Shown piece by piece: positions 11,220 through 21,030 of a stretch of DNA of 22,295 nucleotides. The stretch spans positions 19,864-42,158 of the forward strand of contig NAOQ01000195.1 of the NCBI GenBank assembly GCA_002751075.1. The letters are read 5' to 3'. Position 1 is the first letter of the stretch, and each line of letters opens with the position of its first letter. A program made the translations under genes and the position numbers. The DNA comes from Ichthyophonus hoferi (taxonomy: Eukaryota; Opisthokonta; Ichthyosporea; Ichthyophonida; Ichthyophonidae). A model generated the notes under the pieces. The model was not told where the DNA came from, searched no databases, and saw only the letters and a list, made by a program, of their open reading frames with translations.

Positions 11220-11599
11220 TGTTGAAGCATGTGTAGTACGTTATAACGACTCCTTATTCACTTGTTTATTTGTATTGGAATATAACATATATTTTATTTA
11301 TTATTATCTGCTATTATTCAAATAATAAAAATTCTATTTATCAAAACTACATAGCAATGATTTAAATTGATACTAATTCTTGTATGCCATATATATTAGG
11401 TATACAATTTGATCTCAATTTAGTCTCACCACATCGCACGTGTTTAGAATGGTATATATTAACTAGTGGGTTGAGACGGGGTTTCTATTTTTTTTTTACA
11501 CTCGAGTCTGCCACCTGACATGCGTTATTGTCAAGGTAATGACTTGAAACCAGGTATGTTTACCCTATATCTTCCCTGCCTCTGCACCATATCTATACA
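11220..11599 (+). mobile_element. Solo-LTR-like repeat, family 2, copy 1
   Basis: This 380-bp segment starts TGTTGAAGCATGTG and ends in CA. It aligns along its length, in the same orientation, with 16503-16882, and in part with 22142-22262. The TG...CA ends and the size fit a solo LTR. No clear target duplication or internal coding region is visible, so the class is inferred. It is an old, decayed copy. Confidence 0.6.
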
Positions 11600-12307
11600 G
11601 GATTTAATTTTTTATATATGAATGAATGATCAAAAGTCAAACAAATGCTGCGTGAGCTGTGTATATGTAACTGAAACAAAATAAAAAATGTATTGCATTG
11701 TCATTTAGGCAATAATATCCTATATGTTTGTACATTTGTATTGTTTTTTCGTTTTTAAAATAGAACCTCTTATGTTAAGCTACTCGCATTTAATTGGATA
11801 TTTTTAATTATAATAAACCAATGCTTCACACTATAAATTATTGAAACGAATTCATGTCAAGCGAATTATAGCAGTTCAAACAAAAACGTCTAGAAATAAT
11901 TTTAGTATATTATTGCTTTTAATATCTATACATACTATTTATTTTTAAAGCTCTTATGACTAATTACAAAAAGCATTTAGCATACAGTGTATTTATATCT
12001 ACGCTCTTGCGTTTATCGACACTAGTTATTACTATTCACTTAGCACTCTCATATTGGTTAAGATATATAGCAAAACAATAACGTAATTTAATTTCAGCCG
12101 CCTGTCATATCGATTATTTCTTACATATTGCATAACAGCTAATGGTCCAAAGTAGAGAAGCAAAATATTAATATTTTTATTGTCTCACAGCAGAATTGCG
12201 TATACCAGCCCTGCCGCAAAGATCTTTATCTCATACAATATAGTATCCCCTATGTAAACTAATTAACAACTTGGTATTAATAAATTATGACTAATAGTCC
12301 TGAACTA

Positions 12308-12550
12308 TGTTATATATATATGCCCAACTAATTGTACTTTCCTAGCTCGTTTTATTAATATTATGTATTATGGGTTCATCCCTCAACTTCTGCTGATTGG
12401 CTTAATAATAAAAATATGCCTTAGCATTAGCATATCTGTCCGTACTATGTGTACGCAAAGGGTCAATTCAAAACACTCCCAATTCGGTATTCCCTCATTT
12501 ATAATCGACATAGGTAGCAGCGACTGAGCATTTCTCTACTTGTTTTCTGA
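12308..12550 (+). mobile_element. LTR-related fragment, family 1 relative
   Basis: Its distal half resembles the 3' half of the LTRs at 13548 and 14551 (a GTGTACGCAAAGGG-type block, an AATTCGGTATT block and CTCTACTTGTT near the end). The proximal half instead resembles 15223-15484 (CCTAGC to CTTCTGCTGA), so these two form a subfamily. It probably begins TGTTATAT. No internal region is attached; it is an old fossil copy. Confidence 0.5.
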
Positions 12551-13064
12551 TATAAATATAAGAAATTATTTATACTTGACAACCTCTCTATTTCATGTTG
12601 ATGCTGCAAGATAAAATCACATTGTTTGTTAAGTGTTAATTTTATTTCGGTTCACCAATGTTAATGGGACTAGATGTAAAAAATACAGCTTATGGAAGAC
12701 TTCTGAGGGCCACTAGAATTATCTGATCTTGTCTAAATGATCTAATATATTATATCCTAATTTGATTCGTCATATAGCTAATTATCTCATCTAATACTAG
12801 TTCTCGTCTTCTATGTATTGATCAATATATTTTACCTAATTAAGAATGTTGTGCTATCAACTAATAATAGGCCAATTGTTGTATGATCCGCTTGCTACCA
12901 GAACTTCGGCGGAGTTGAATGGTCTTGCAAGATTCGTACGGCTCGTAGTGGGGAGTGTTAACCGGGGCAGTCATGAATATCTCGGACAAAACATTATAGC
13001 ATAGGTCAGTACACAAAAACTTGCTAAACATACCAAGCCACTTGTCATTTACTGAGGTGCTTTG

Positions 13065-13318
13065 TGGGTGATACCCAGTTGTGCTTTATATTACCTTGGT
13101 GTCACTTTGAAGTTGGAAATATTGCTAGTTCAAATGGCAATTTGAAAACAGTGTGCAGGCATATCAAAATTGATTCCACATGTGTAAAGAGCAACGAGAG
13201 AATGTAGAATTAGAGTGAAAGAATTTTTTTTTTTTTTTTGGCATTTCAAGATCGTTGACTAAATAGAATTACTGGGTGTTTAGACAACGATAAACTTGCT
13301 AAGTTTTCTCTTCTAACA
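13065..13318 (-). mobile_element. Reversed copy of the short retroelement's internal region
   Basis: Read on the minus strand this aligns with 14170-14410, including the primer-binding-like start and a block around TTTCCAACTTCAA. It implies another remnant of the same family in opposite orientation next to the first. Its own LTRs are not clear to me. Confidence 0.6.
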
Positions 13319-13547
13319 TGTATGATTCTATGCTGTAAGTAGTATAGCAGTAAATCTGTCAATGTGTAATAGAAGTCACACGTGATTCTTAAAGCAGTAA
13401 GAAGTATGTGTCAAACGAAAGTTATACTAGTTACTGATGGTGGCTTGGATAGTTGCAGCCAAATAAATCTCTAATACTAAATACAATAGTAGCTTCATAA
13501 AAATAGCCCTAAATTACTTTATATCACCTCACCGCTAGTAAATAAGT

Positions 13548-14169
13548 TGTTAAAACATAAATATTTAATTAATCTGAGTATTTTGTTTTACAGCTATAAG
13601 TATTTAATATTATTGGCAATTTTTATTATATATGTAGCTTGAGAAAATACCTAATGCAATCTGTTGGTGTTAAACTGCAATCCAAAATGATCTTTCTATT
13701 AAAATTAAACCAGGTAATGGTAGAGATCCTGCAACTATATAATTAACCATTTCAGAACACATGTTTTTGGGGTCAAAATAGCACATTGCCTAGGCATCCT
13801 GCGTAAGGCAAGTCCTATAGTAAGTTATAGATCAAGGAGTTCTGGACGCTCTGAAACTGTAGAGAACTTGAAAAACGTGGGATCTCATGATGTAGTTGGA
13901 GATTGTAGTGAATAACATGATCACTTGGGATCGTGTTTCCCAATTAGAAATAATAATCACAGCATTATATCATACCCAGTTTTGGTACGTCATTTTATCC
14001 TCTAATCCAGTCCTGCTAACTTGTTTAATAACAAAAATGTGCCTTAACATATCTATACTCTGTGTATGCACAGAGACACCTTAAAACGCCCCTTAATTCG
14101 GTATTATCTCTCCTTCTAAACAAATATATATTACAGGAACGCTCATGTCTCTACTTGTTATTTTCATCA
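13548..14169 (+). repeat. Left LTR of the short retroelement
   Basis: It begins TGTTAAAACATAAAT and ends TTTTCATCA directly before the primer-binding-like site. It is longer than the right LTR mainly because of the insertion at 13817-14008. Confidence 0.7.
13811..14014. mobile_element. 192-bp insertion with 6-bp target duplication inside the left LTR
   Basis: AGTCCT occurs at 13811-13816 and again at 14009-14014, flanking 192 bp that are absent from the right LTR and from the reversed LTR at 15545-15955. Both of those show an uninterrupted site there. The insert has no clear terminal inverted repeats and no coding region; its family is unknown. Confidence 0.6.
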
Positions 14170-14550
14170 TTGTAGCAGAGAAAGCTTAAATAGTTTATCA
14201 TAGTTACAAAGCCCGGTAATTCTATTAAGTCAACGATCCGCAAACACCAAAAATACTTTACCCCAGCCTTATATCCATCCACTGACCTCTACGTGTGGAG
14301 ACTTAATTTTATTACACTTACACACTGTTTTCAAATCTGCATTTGAACCATCAACATTTCCAACTTCAAGGTGACGCTAAGGTAAAGCACAAAACAACTG
14401 GGCAACACTCATATATCATCTCTCAGCCGCCAGACGCCAGAGTCAAAGCCAGAGCCTATAACTAAGTAGTTACTATGTTATGGTTCTTTTTATATCCTTT
14501 TCATATGTTTCAGATCTTAGGTGAGATAATCTGCCTAGACCAAAGGGGAG

Positions 14551-14928
14551 TGTTAAGTCGGGAATACTTGATTAATTTAAGTATTTTTTACACAGTTATA
14601 AGCATTTAATATTATTAGCAATTTTTATTACGTATGTAGTCTGGGAAAATAGGTAGTGCAATCTGTTGGTGTTAAACGGCAATTCAAGATGATCGATCTA
14701 TAAAAATTGAGCCAACCAATGGTAGAGATCCTGTAACATATTAAGCAACTAATACCTAGCGTTCGCATTAGAGCTTGGGCTCCTGCGTAAGACAAGCTCT
14801 GCTGATAGCACATCTGTACTCTGTGCATGCAAAGGGACGCGTTAAAACGCCCTTTAATTTGGTATTCCTTCTCCTTTAAAACAAATATAGATCACAGCAA
14901 CGATCCTGTCTACTTATTATTTTCAACA
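14551..14928 (+). repeat. Right LTR of the short retroelement
   Basis: It begins TGTTAAGTCGGG directly after the polypurine tract and ends TTTCAACA. It shares with the left LTR the block around CAATCTGTTGGTGTTAAAC and the block ATGGTAGAGATCCTG. Confidence 0.7.
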
Positions 14929-15222
14929 TTACAACATTACTTAATGGCGTAAACATTATGCTTCAAACTCTACAATGTATAGCAAGTTAACCTATAGGTC
15001 AATGATTTGGGAATAAACACAAAAACTTGTGCAATAAAGCACTTTTCTCAGAACCCGTCCGAGACCTGTTTATATAATTTTATTGTGGTCAAGGTAATAT
15101 AAAATAAATATAGAATACATCATGAACTGATAACGATTACCGCAAATGAATCTTACTATATACTGAAACAACTTGTATGTAATACTTTGTATTGAGACCA
15201 ATATTTTTAACAGCACTTTGAT

Positions 15223-15484
15223 TGTTAGAAATATTATTATTTATTTTTATTTGGGCCATCAGCCAACAAATGGCTGCCAAACTGAGCTGTGTTTTCCCAG
15301 CCTTATCAACACTATGGGGTTACTCCCTAACTTCTGCTGACTTTTCATACTGAAAATATATTTTCGGTTATCAGTACCTTGTGTATACAAGGAACATAAT
15401 GAAAAACTCCTTAATTGGTTATTTCCTCCATTATAAATAAATATAGGTCACAGGGACCAAATTTTTCTCTATTTATTTTTAACA
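15223..15484 (+). mobile_element. Solo-LTR-like repeat of about 260 bp, family 1 relative
   Basis: It begins TGTTAGAAATATT and ends TTTTTAACA. It shares TATAAATAAATATAGGTCACAG-like and CTCTATTTATT blocks with the 3' half of the family 1 LTRs, and its proximal part with 12308-12550. No target duplication is obvious. Old fossil copy. Confidence 0.5.
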
Positions 15485-15544
15485 AAAACTTCTCCGTGGA
15501 GTCTAAAAATTGAAGTTTGAGAACAAAACCATATTACTCATGTA

Positions 15545-15955
15545 CGTTGAAAAAAAACAATTAGAGATAGGAGCGTTCCGTTAACCTATATTTATTTACA
15601 AAGAGATGGAATACTAAGCTAAGAGACATTTTAATGTGTTTCTTTGCATACATGGAGTACAGATATGCTAAGAAGTATTTTTTTTTTATTAAACAAGTTA
15701 GCAGGATTTGCCTTATTCAGTATGTTTAAGTAATGTGTTACAAGGACTCAAAATATACAATCTGAAATAGCTTATTATATATTTTTAGAACCTCTGCCAT
15801 TGGCTGGCTCCATTTTGATCGATACTCTTGGATTACCAATAGATTGCCCTATTTTTCCAGACTACTTATGATACGAATAATAATTGCTAGTAGTATTAAA
15901 CAATTATAATTATATAAAGAAATGTCCAAAATAATTAAATATTCCTGTTTTAAAT
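15545..15955 (-). mobile_element. Reversed solo LTR, family 1
   Basis: Read on the minus strand this segment of about 410 bp aligns from end to end with the LTRs at 13548 and 14551. Shared blocks include AGTCTGG, GCCAATGG, CCTGCTAACTTG and ATATCTGTACTC. No internal region flanks it. It supplies an uninterrupted version of the site occupied in the left LTR of the short element. Confidence 0.7.
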
Positions 15956-16502
15956 ATATATATATATATACAATAGTTTATCACACCGTAACAGATTTCA
16001 ATAGAAAAGACAGTGGAGACAGTAAATGGCTGACTTATATTTTATATACCATAACAATACTGTTTTGCTGCAACTTATAGCAGTCTGTGCATGGTACTAA
16101 TGACTTGTCCACAGACTTAGGAGTTTCAAGTAAGTGTTTTATAGAAGTCTCTTGCTGGGCTAACAACAAAGGCAGTTTTTAACTCTGATCCACTCGTAAT
16201 AGAAGGTTGAGACCGAGTAGGATGTAAAGGAAAGCGTGAATGTTCGTTCTATCCTTAACTGGCTATAGTAGTTACAGTCATCTACCAATTGAAAAGAGTT
16301 TCCCGCCTTAATACACTTATGTGCAATTGTGGTAATAGTACAATGTGACATTTTCTTACCCATTTATTTATTAAGATATAAAAAATTATAAGGTTATTCG
16401 TTTACATATTCATCATGATTAAAAATATTCTCTTAGTGGCCGTCTAACAACAGAAAAAATATAGTCTAAAGCGCTAGGCGCTAAATCGGGGAAAGTTAGT
16501 AC

Positions 16503-16882
16503 TTTTGGAACATGTGGGATCTAATGCAAGATCCCATATTTATTTACATTAGAATATAACATATTCTATTTATGTATTAACTGCTATTAATCAAACAGTA
16601 GAGCTTATCTATCAAACCTATATAATAATGATTTAAATTGAGATTAATCCCTGCATACCATATTATATTACGTACACAATTTGATTCCAATTCAGTCTCC
16701 CCGCATCATATGTGCTTAGAATGGTATAGATTAACCACATTGTGGCTGACACGGGGCTACTCATGTTGTTTACACTATAGTTCGCCACCTGACATTCATC
16801 ATGGTCAGGGTCACGACTTAAGATAAAGACAGGGTATATTATGTTTACTCTATATTTTACCGCTTTAGCTTAGTACTATGTC
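16503..16882 (+). mobile_element. Solo-LTR-like repeat, family 2, copy 2
   Basis: A 380-bp segment homologous to 11220-11599. Shared blocks include AATATAACATAT near the start, a central part with CAGTCTC and TTAGAATGGTATA, and a distal GCCACCTGACAT. It ends in CA at the matching position. No coding region adjoins it. It looks like an old solo LTR. Confidence 0.6.
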
Positions 16883-17794
16883 AGAATGCCACCAAGTCAC
16901 AATACTTAGGTTTTGACAACATACTAGTCTTACCAGTTAATGGCAAATAGCCAGATCAATAGGATATATGTGATAGATAATTATCCATTTCTAATATGCT
17001 TCAAAGTTTAAAACACTTAGACTGACTCGAGGTACAATTTAACTGCTTAGAAAAATTTATACACCATATTTATGAATAAAAACGCATGCCCAGAACCAGT
17101 CTGGGCCTAGCTTATATAGTTTATTAGGTTGGTATTAGCTAATAGACGTCCAGTAGGTATCTTTTATTACAACATAGAGGTTGTACAATATTGAACTAAT
17201 CTCACCACATACTAGAACAATCGATATGTGATAATATATGTACAAAAAATAATTTCTATATATTTGTTTATTAAACCTGGTCAGATATTGTTTTATAAAT
17301 TACATAAGAATACATCTATAAATAATGTGTATTGAACAGTATTTTCATGATGAGAAAGTTACTTATGTAAAGTAGTTTATACCAGAATACATGTTACAAC
17401 TCGACAAGGTTCTACCCATCTATTTCCTGCAATATACACCGCTATAAGATTATTAGTTTTACACTCCATCACAAATAAAGAAATACTATTTTAGTAGCCA
17501 CCCAACAGTGAAAAAAAGAAGGTCAATACTAGCGCTAACATTTAAAATAATTATGTAAATATAATCTACAAGGTGCCAGCCCCTGTGCATACACGTTATG
17601 GTCATCATCAGAACAAGAACATGGGTATCACAACATAGAGAATGAATTTTCCATATGAGGCCTATCTGACCTTTAACCATGACGAATATTCAAGTGGTTC
17701 CCGGATTTGAGTATATAGCCAAAATCTTGACTGATTAAAGAACAAGGCAATGAATGATTCCCTAGGCCCCAGGCAGTAATGAACTTCATGATCT

Positions 17795-17965
17795 TATGAT
17801 CTTACTGGATGGCTTGGCTTGCATAGCCAGTGAATTATACAGGGCAGGTTTTATTATTGAATTTCTTACCCATGGCATTGCTGTCAAATACATTGTCATA
17901 TACCAAGAAGTGAAAATAATATATATGGACCATGTTCCTTCCAAATGGTTCTCATGAGATTCACG
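17795..17965 (+). other. Possible degraded coding fragment of unknown origin
   Basis: About 57 codons stay open on the plus strand, with a less AT-rich base composition than the surroundings and a protein-like mix of residues (for example SELYRAGFIIEFLTHG). No start codon, splice signal or family could be assigned. It may be a relic of a gene or transposable element, or chance. Confidence 0.2.
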
Positions 17966-18532
17966 TTATATCTGTGATTTGGCGGCAATGGCATACGGTC
18001 AAAGATTCAAATAATAATTTCGTTATGTTTTTCGTAATGGTTCTCATAGACTATTCACGGAAAATAATAATAAAGTAAGTAAGAAATATTTATGTGCATT
18101 AAGAGAAGGATAAAAGAGAGAACAAAGCTTGTCTAGCTGTTGGGAGTGGCTCGTTTTCGCAGGGTATGCATAAACATGATAATGCCTAAAAACATAACTA
18201 ATGTACACAGGGCGGAATTTGTTTTTTCCTTGTTTTCATCTGGTGTCCTTGCCTCCCTAAACATTCTTCTGAAGTCTGGTAACAACTCACCCATATCGTA
18301 TGCAGTATGTATGCTACTTTTATTATTACTATGCTTATTGTGTACGTTATTTTTATTGTTACTATTATTATTAATATTATCGTCATTCCAATATGCAAAC
18401 TAGGAATCTGCTCAAAATAACACATGAATCTCATTTGATGTGACTGATATCCTTATCGTGCTAATCAAAAAAAGACATTGCCAATGACCATTTAGAACTT
18501 TGAAGTCCCGTGATTTTAGATATAGCCCTTAG

Positions 18533-18540
18533 TATAAAAG
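18533..18540 (+). promoter_or_regulatory. TATA box of the SOD-like gene
   Basis: TATAAAAG lies 103 bases before the ATG at 18636. A start about 30 bases downstream would give a leader of roughly 70 bases. The motif is a good match to the core consensus and is well placed. Confidence 0.6.
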
Positions 18541-18635
18541 AAGCCCATTGCCTTCTATTATATAAAAAAAATTGTAGTTTCTAGGTTTTGACATTTCTTA
18601 CAAAAAACTTTACTATTTCACATCTCTTGAAGAAA

Positions 18636-19277
18636 ATGATGCTCACGAATTTGCTTGCCGTTATCTTGGCGGCGAGTTATGCGACTGCCAAGTTTGATCT
18701 TGCAGATGAAAATTGCTATTCAGCTCTTATTAATTCACACGGCGTTCAGGCACAAGTATTTTTGTGTTCCCTCGACACTATTAGCAACAAGGTTCAAGTT
18801 CTCGTTGACACTACTTCGGCTGACATGACAGCTTTGCCCAAGGACTGTAACCTTGATGGTTTGTCCTACCATGTTCACGATTTCTGGAATTTAAAAGAAG
18901 AAACAATGGCCTTCGATACTCAATGTGGTAAGGAAATTACCGGCGGTCACTACGACCCTACACGTGCCTGTGGAGCTGCATCTGGCAACCCAGCATGCGC
19001 TAAACAAGGTGTGGAGAACAAGAAATATCAATGCAGCTCTAGCACTTACCCACTGAGTCCATATGAATGTGAGGTTGGCGATCTAAGCGGAAAGTTCGGT
19101 TCGATTTCAACTTCCATGCAAAAAACGTGGATTCGTAAGGTAGACTCGTTTGGAGTTCCTTATAACCAGCTCAACGGAAAATCTATTGTTTTCCACTGTA
19201 ACGGTGGTGCCAGGGCTTTCTGTGGAAAACTCGTTAAGGTTCCCGATACAACTTTATATCCTAGCTTGCTTTTTTAA
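18636..19277 (+). CDS. Secreted Cu-only type superoxide dismutase-like protein
   Basis: One exon encodes 213 residues. The first in-frame ATG (18636, followed by another ATG) opens a signal peptide (about 1-18, ending ATA-K); the frame extends upstream only through non-ATG codons. Copper ligands expected for Cu/Zn-SOD are present: H79 and H81 (HVHDFW), H105 (GGHYDP) and H187 (IVFHCNG). C97 and C196 match the intrasubunit disulfide. The usual zinc histidines are missing: the second half reads CEVGDLSGK, with Glu (E146) where SOD1 has the zinc-binding His, as in fungal Cu-only SODs such as Candida Sod5. An insert with several extra Cys separates H105 from this motif. The short C-terminus shows no GPI signal, so it is probably secreted freely. 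Likely role: superoxide dismutation outside the cell, perhaps against host oxidative defence. Activity is untested; the conserved Arg near the active site seems to be in GGARAFCG. Confidence 0.85.
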   Translation: MMLTNLLAVILAASYATAKFDLADENCYSALINSHGVQAQVFLCSLDTISNKVQVLVDTTSADMTALPKDCNLDGLSYHVHDFWNLKEETMAFDTQCGKEITGGHYDPTRACGAASGNPACAKQGVENKKYQCSSSTYPLSPYECEVGDLSGKFGSISTSMQKTWIRKVDSFGVPYNQLNGKSIVFHCNGGARAFCGKLVKVPDTTLYPSLLF

Positions 19278-19431
19278 ACTTCCTTAGGTTTGATTATAAA
19301 GTAATACCACAAGATAGTACGAATTAACAAGATTAAGACTAGATACTGAAAGGGGTGTTTCCAAATTAATGCCCCGTATAATATAATCAATCAAGTTAAA
19401 ATATCCATTCAACTGTGCTAATTAATGGTTT

Positions 19432-19437
19432 AATAAA
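19432..19437 (+). terminator. Possible polyadenylation signal of the SOD-like gene
   Basis: AATAAA lies about 155 bases after the stop codon. In DNA this AT-rich the hexamer is expected by chance, so support is weak. Confidence 0.3.
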
Positions 19438-19943
19438 ATAACAATGTAAATCTAAGAACTGAATGACTTGAAGTTGAATTAGCTTCCATCAAGGTGGACT
19501 GGCATGCCAGAAAAGTGTGAACTAATCAAACTCATAGCATGGATCTACTTGCGTTTAATTTATGAACAAAATCATAATCAATCAAAAAATATTTTGTCAA
19601 ATTGGCATCATTGGAATGGTCTGGTTAACTAAGTATTTGAGCGGAATAATCTTGATTTAAATTCATTATCATAATGCAGAACGGTGAGGCTTTGGGCATC
19701 GCCATGGCTTAGCCCAGAATCCATCACAGTTTATTTTTATTTGCACGAGCAGTTTCAACAATGTCAGTCCTCAGCATAATATAGCATCTGATGAATTACT
19801 GATCAAACTAAAGCATGCTGATTAACTTTTGAATGTTAACACTGCACACCAATTAGATCAAGTTCCAATATTTTCTAGAGTCGAAGGCAATTGGTTAAAA
19901 AACATATGTTTACCCCCATTGGCTAACTAAATCCTAACTATCA

Positions 19944-20295
19944 CGTGTATAGCCAATAGAAAATAAGAATTTGGAGATTGAATATTAATTCTAGTCTAGG
20001 ACACTAAACAAATAATAAAACAAAAAAACAAAATCTGGCTTAATTGCAGCAGTTACCATTATAATGCTTAAAAATAACATTGTAAATATATTTTAATATG
20101 GTTTTTAGTTAAACTTTTCTTTTTATTCATAATTTATTAAAAGCTTCTAATGACATGGCAAACTCTGAATTGAGGATGAATCTGCTTCCGGGTATTTATA
20201 TCTACGTCTATAGCCAATAGTAATATTTAGAAATGGCAGATTAAACAAAGGGTAATAAAACCCCAAAATCTGGCTTAATTAAAAGCTACCACTGG
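19944..20295. repeat. Two direct repeat copies
   Basis: The segment 19944-20060 and the segment 20202-20295 share ATAGCCAATAG near their start and AAAATCTGGCTTAATT near their end, with a similar AT-rich middle. The offset is about 260 bp. A shorter match, with ATAATAAAACCCC and AGCTACCACT, occurs at 7785-7823 in intron 2 of protease gene 2. It may be a small dispersed element. Confidence 0.5.
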
Positions 20296-20774
20296 AAAGA
20301 AAATTGATACTCATTTATTTCAAAAGGCAGCATGTTTATTCAGGAAACATTTTGCATAAATGATACATACTAATGTAAAAATACTATATTCATGCCACTG
20401 TTTTTTGTTTTAATTAAGCACAGTATTAACCCAAAAACGGATTTAAAAACCTAAACGCATGATATAAATTAATATTATATCATTAGTATTAATCAATTAA
20501 AATAATAAACTAAAAAGCATTCAATTATTCGCTTAATACCAATATATAATGCTGCAATATCACATTCCGATTCCCAAGCCCTCTATAGTTGGATAATAAA
20601 TGTTGAAACAGTACAATATAGGGTAAACATACATTGTCTTTATTTTATGCCGTTACACTGGCAATTAAGCATATCATATGGCTAACTATAGTGTGCAAAA
20701 AAACCAGAAGCACCATCTCAACCACACAGTACTATTCTAAACGCGTGTTGCGATGACGTTCAATGGCATAAACT

Positions 20775-21030
20775 CCTACTAGTATTATAGAATACCTTAA
20801 ATTATAATTTAAATTATAGTATTATATGAATATGTAATGATATAAAAATGGATTATGTGGTGGTGCTTTCTGTAGGACGTAATCTACAGAATAAGTTAAA
20901 ATACAATTATACAATATTACATAGTTTCATGACCTACTATTATAGAATACCTTAAATTATAATTTAAATAATATTATATGATATATAAAAATAGATTTGA
21001 TAATATATATGGGGTACTTTCTGCTAGATA
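20775..21030. repeat. Tandem-like duplication with a 158-bp offset
   Basis: The segment at 20775-20880 recurs at 20933-21030. Both hold TATTATAGAATACCTTAAAT followed by the palindrome AAATTATAATTT, then ATATAAAAAT and a CTTTCTG block. The copies have diverged. Confidence 0.65.

Larger units (their letters stand above)
13548..14928 (+). mobile_element. Short LTR retroelement remnant (LTR-internal-LTR), copia-like
   Basis: Direct repeats at 13548-14169 and 14551-14928 begin TGTTAA and end in CA. Between them are only about 380 bp without a coding region. Just after the left LTR, 14170-14180 resembles a primer-binding site for initiator tRNA-Met (known consensus TGGTAGCAGAGGA). Just before the right LTR is a polypurine tract, CAAAGGGGAG (14541-14550). 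This arrangement fits a miniature or internally lost copia-type element. The LTRs are roughly 80-85% alike in their best stretch by eye, so it is old and not functional. The left LTR carries a secondary insertion. Confidence 0.75.
9708..18532. other. Overview of the gene-poor region right of gene 2
   Basis: Beyond the first exon of gene 2 (which ends at 10385) I find no convincing host gene until the SOD-like gene. The stretch from 10386 to 11219 is AT-rich; a 60-codon minus-strand frame at 10560-10742 is unsupported. The stretches 11600-12307, 12551-13064, 15956-16502 and 16883-18532 show simple AT-rich sequence and short matches to the LTR remnants listed separately. Confidence 0.5.

Noticed and set aside
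12948-12965. Second polypurine-tract-like GTGGGGAG followed by TGTTAACC
   Set aside because: The following sequence does not align with either LTR family, so a further LTR boundary cannot be supported.
18140-18434. Hydrophobic frames on both strands before the SOD-like gene
   Set aside because: They come from ATT-rich simple sequence, which gives Leu- and Ile-rich translations in any frame.
18588-18635. Upstream extension of the SOD-like frame by 16 codons
   Set aside because: It starts at TTG, not ATG; the ATG at 18636 directly opens the signal peptide.
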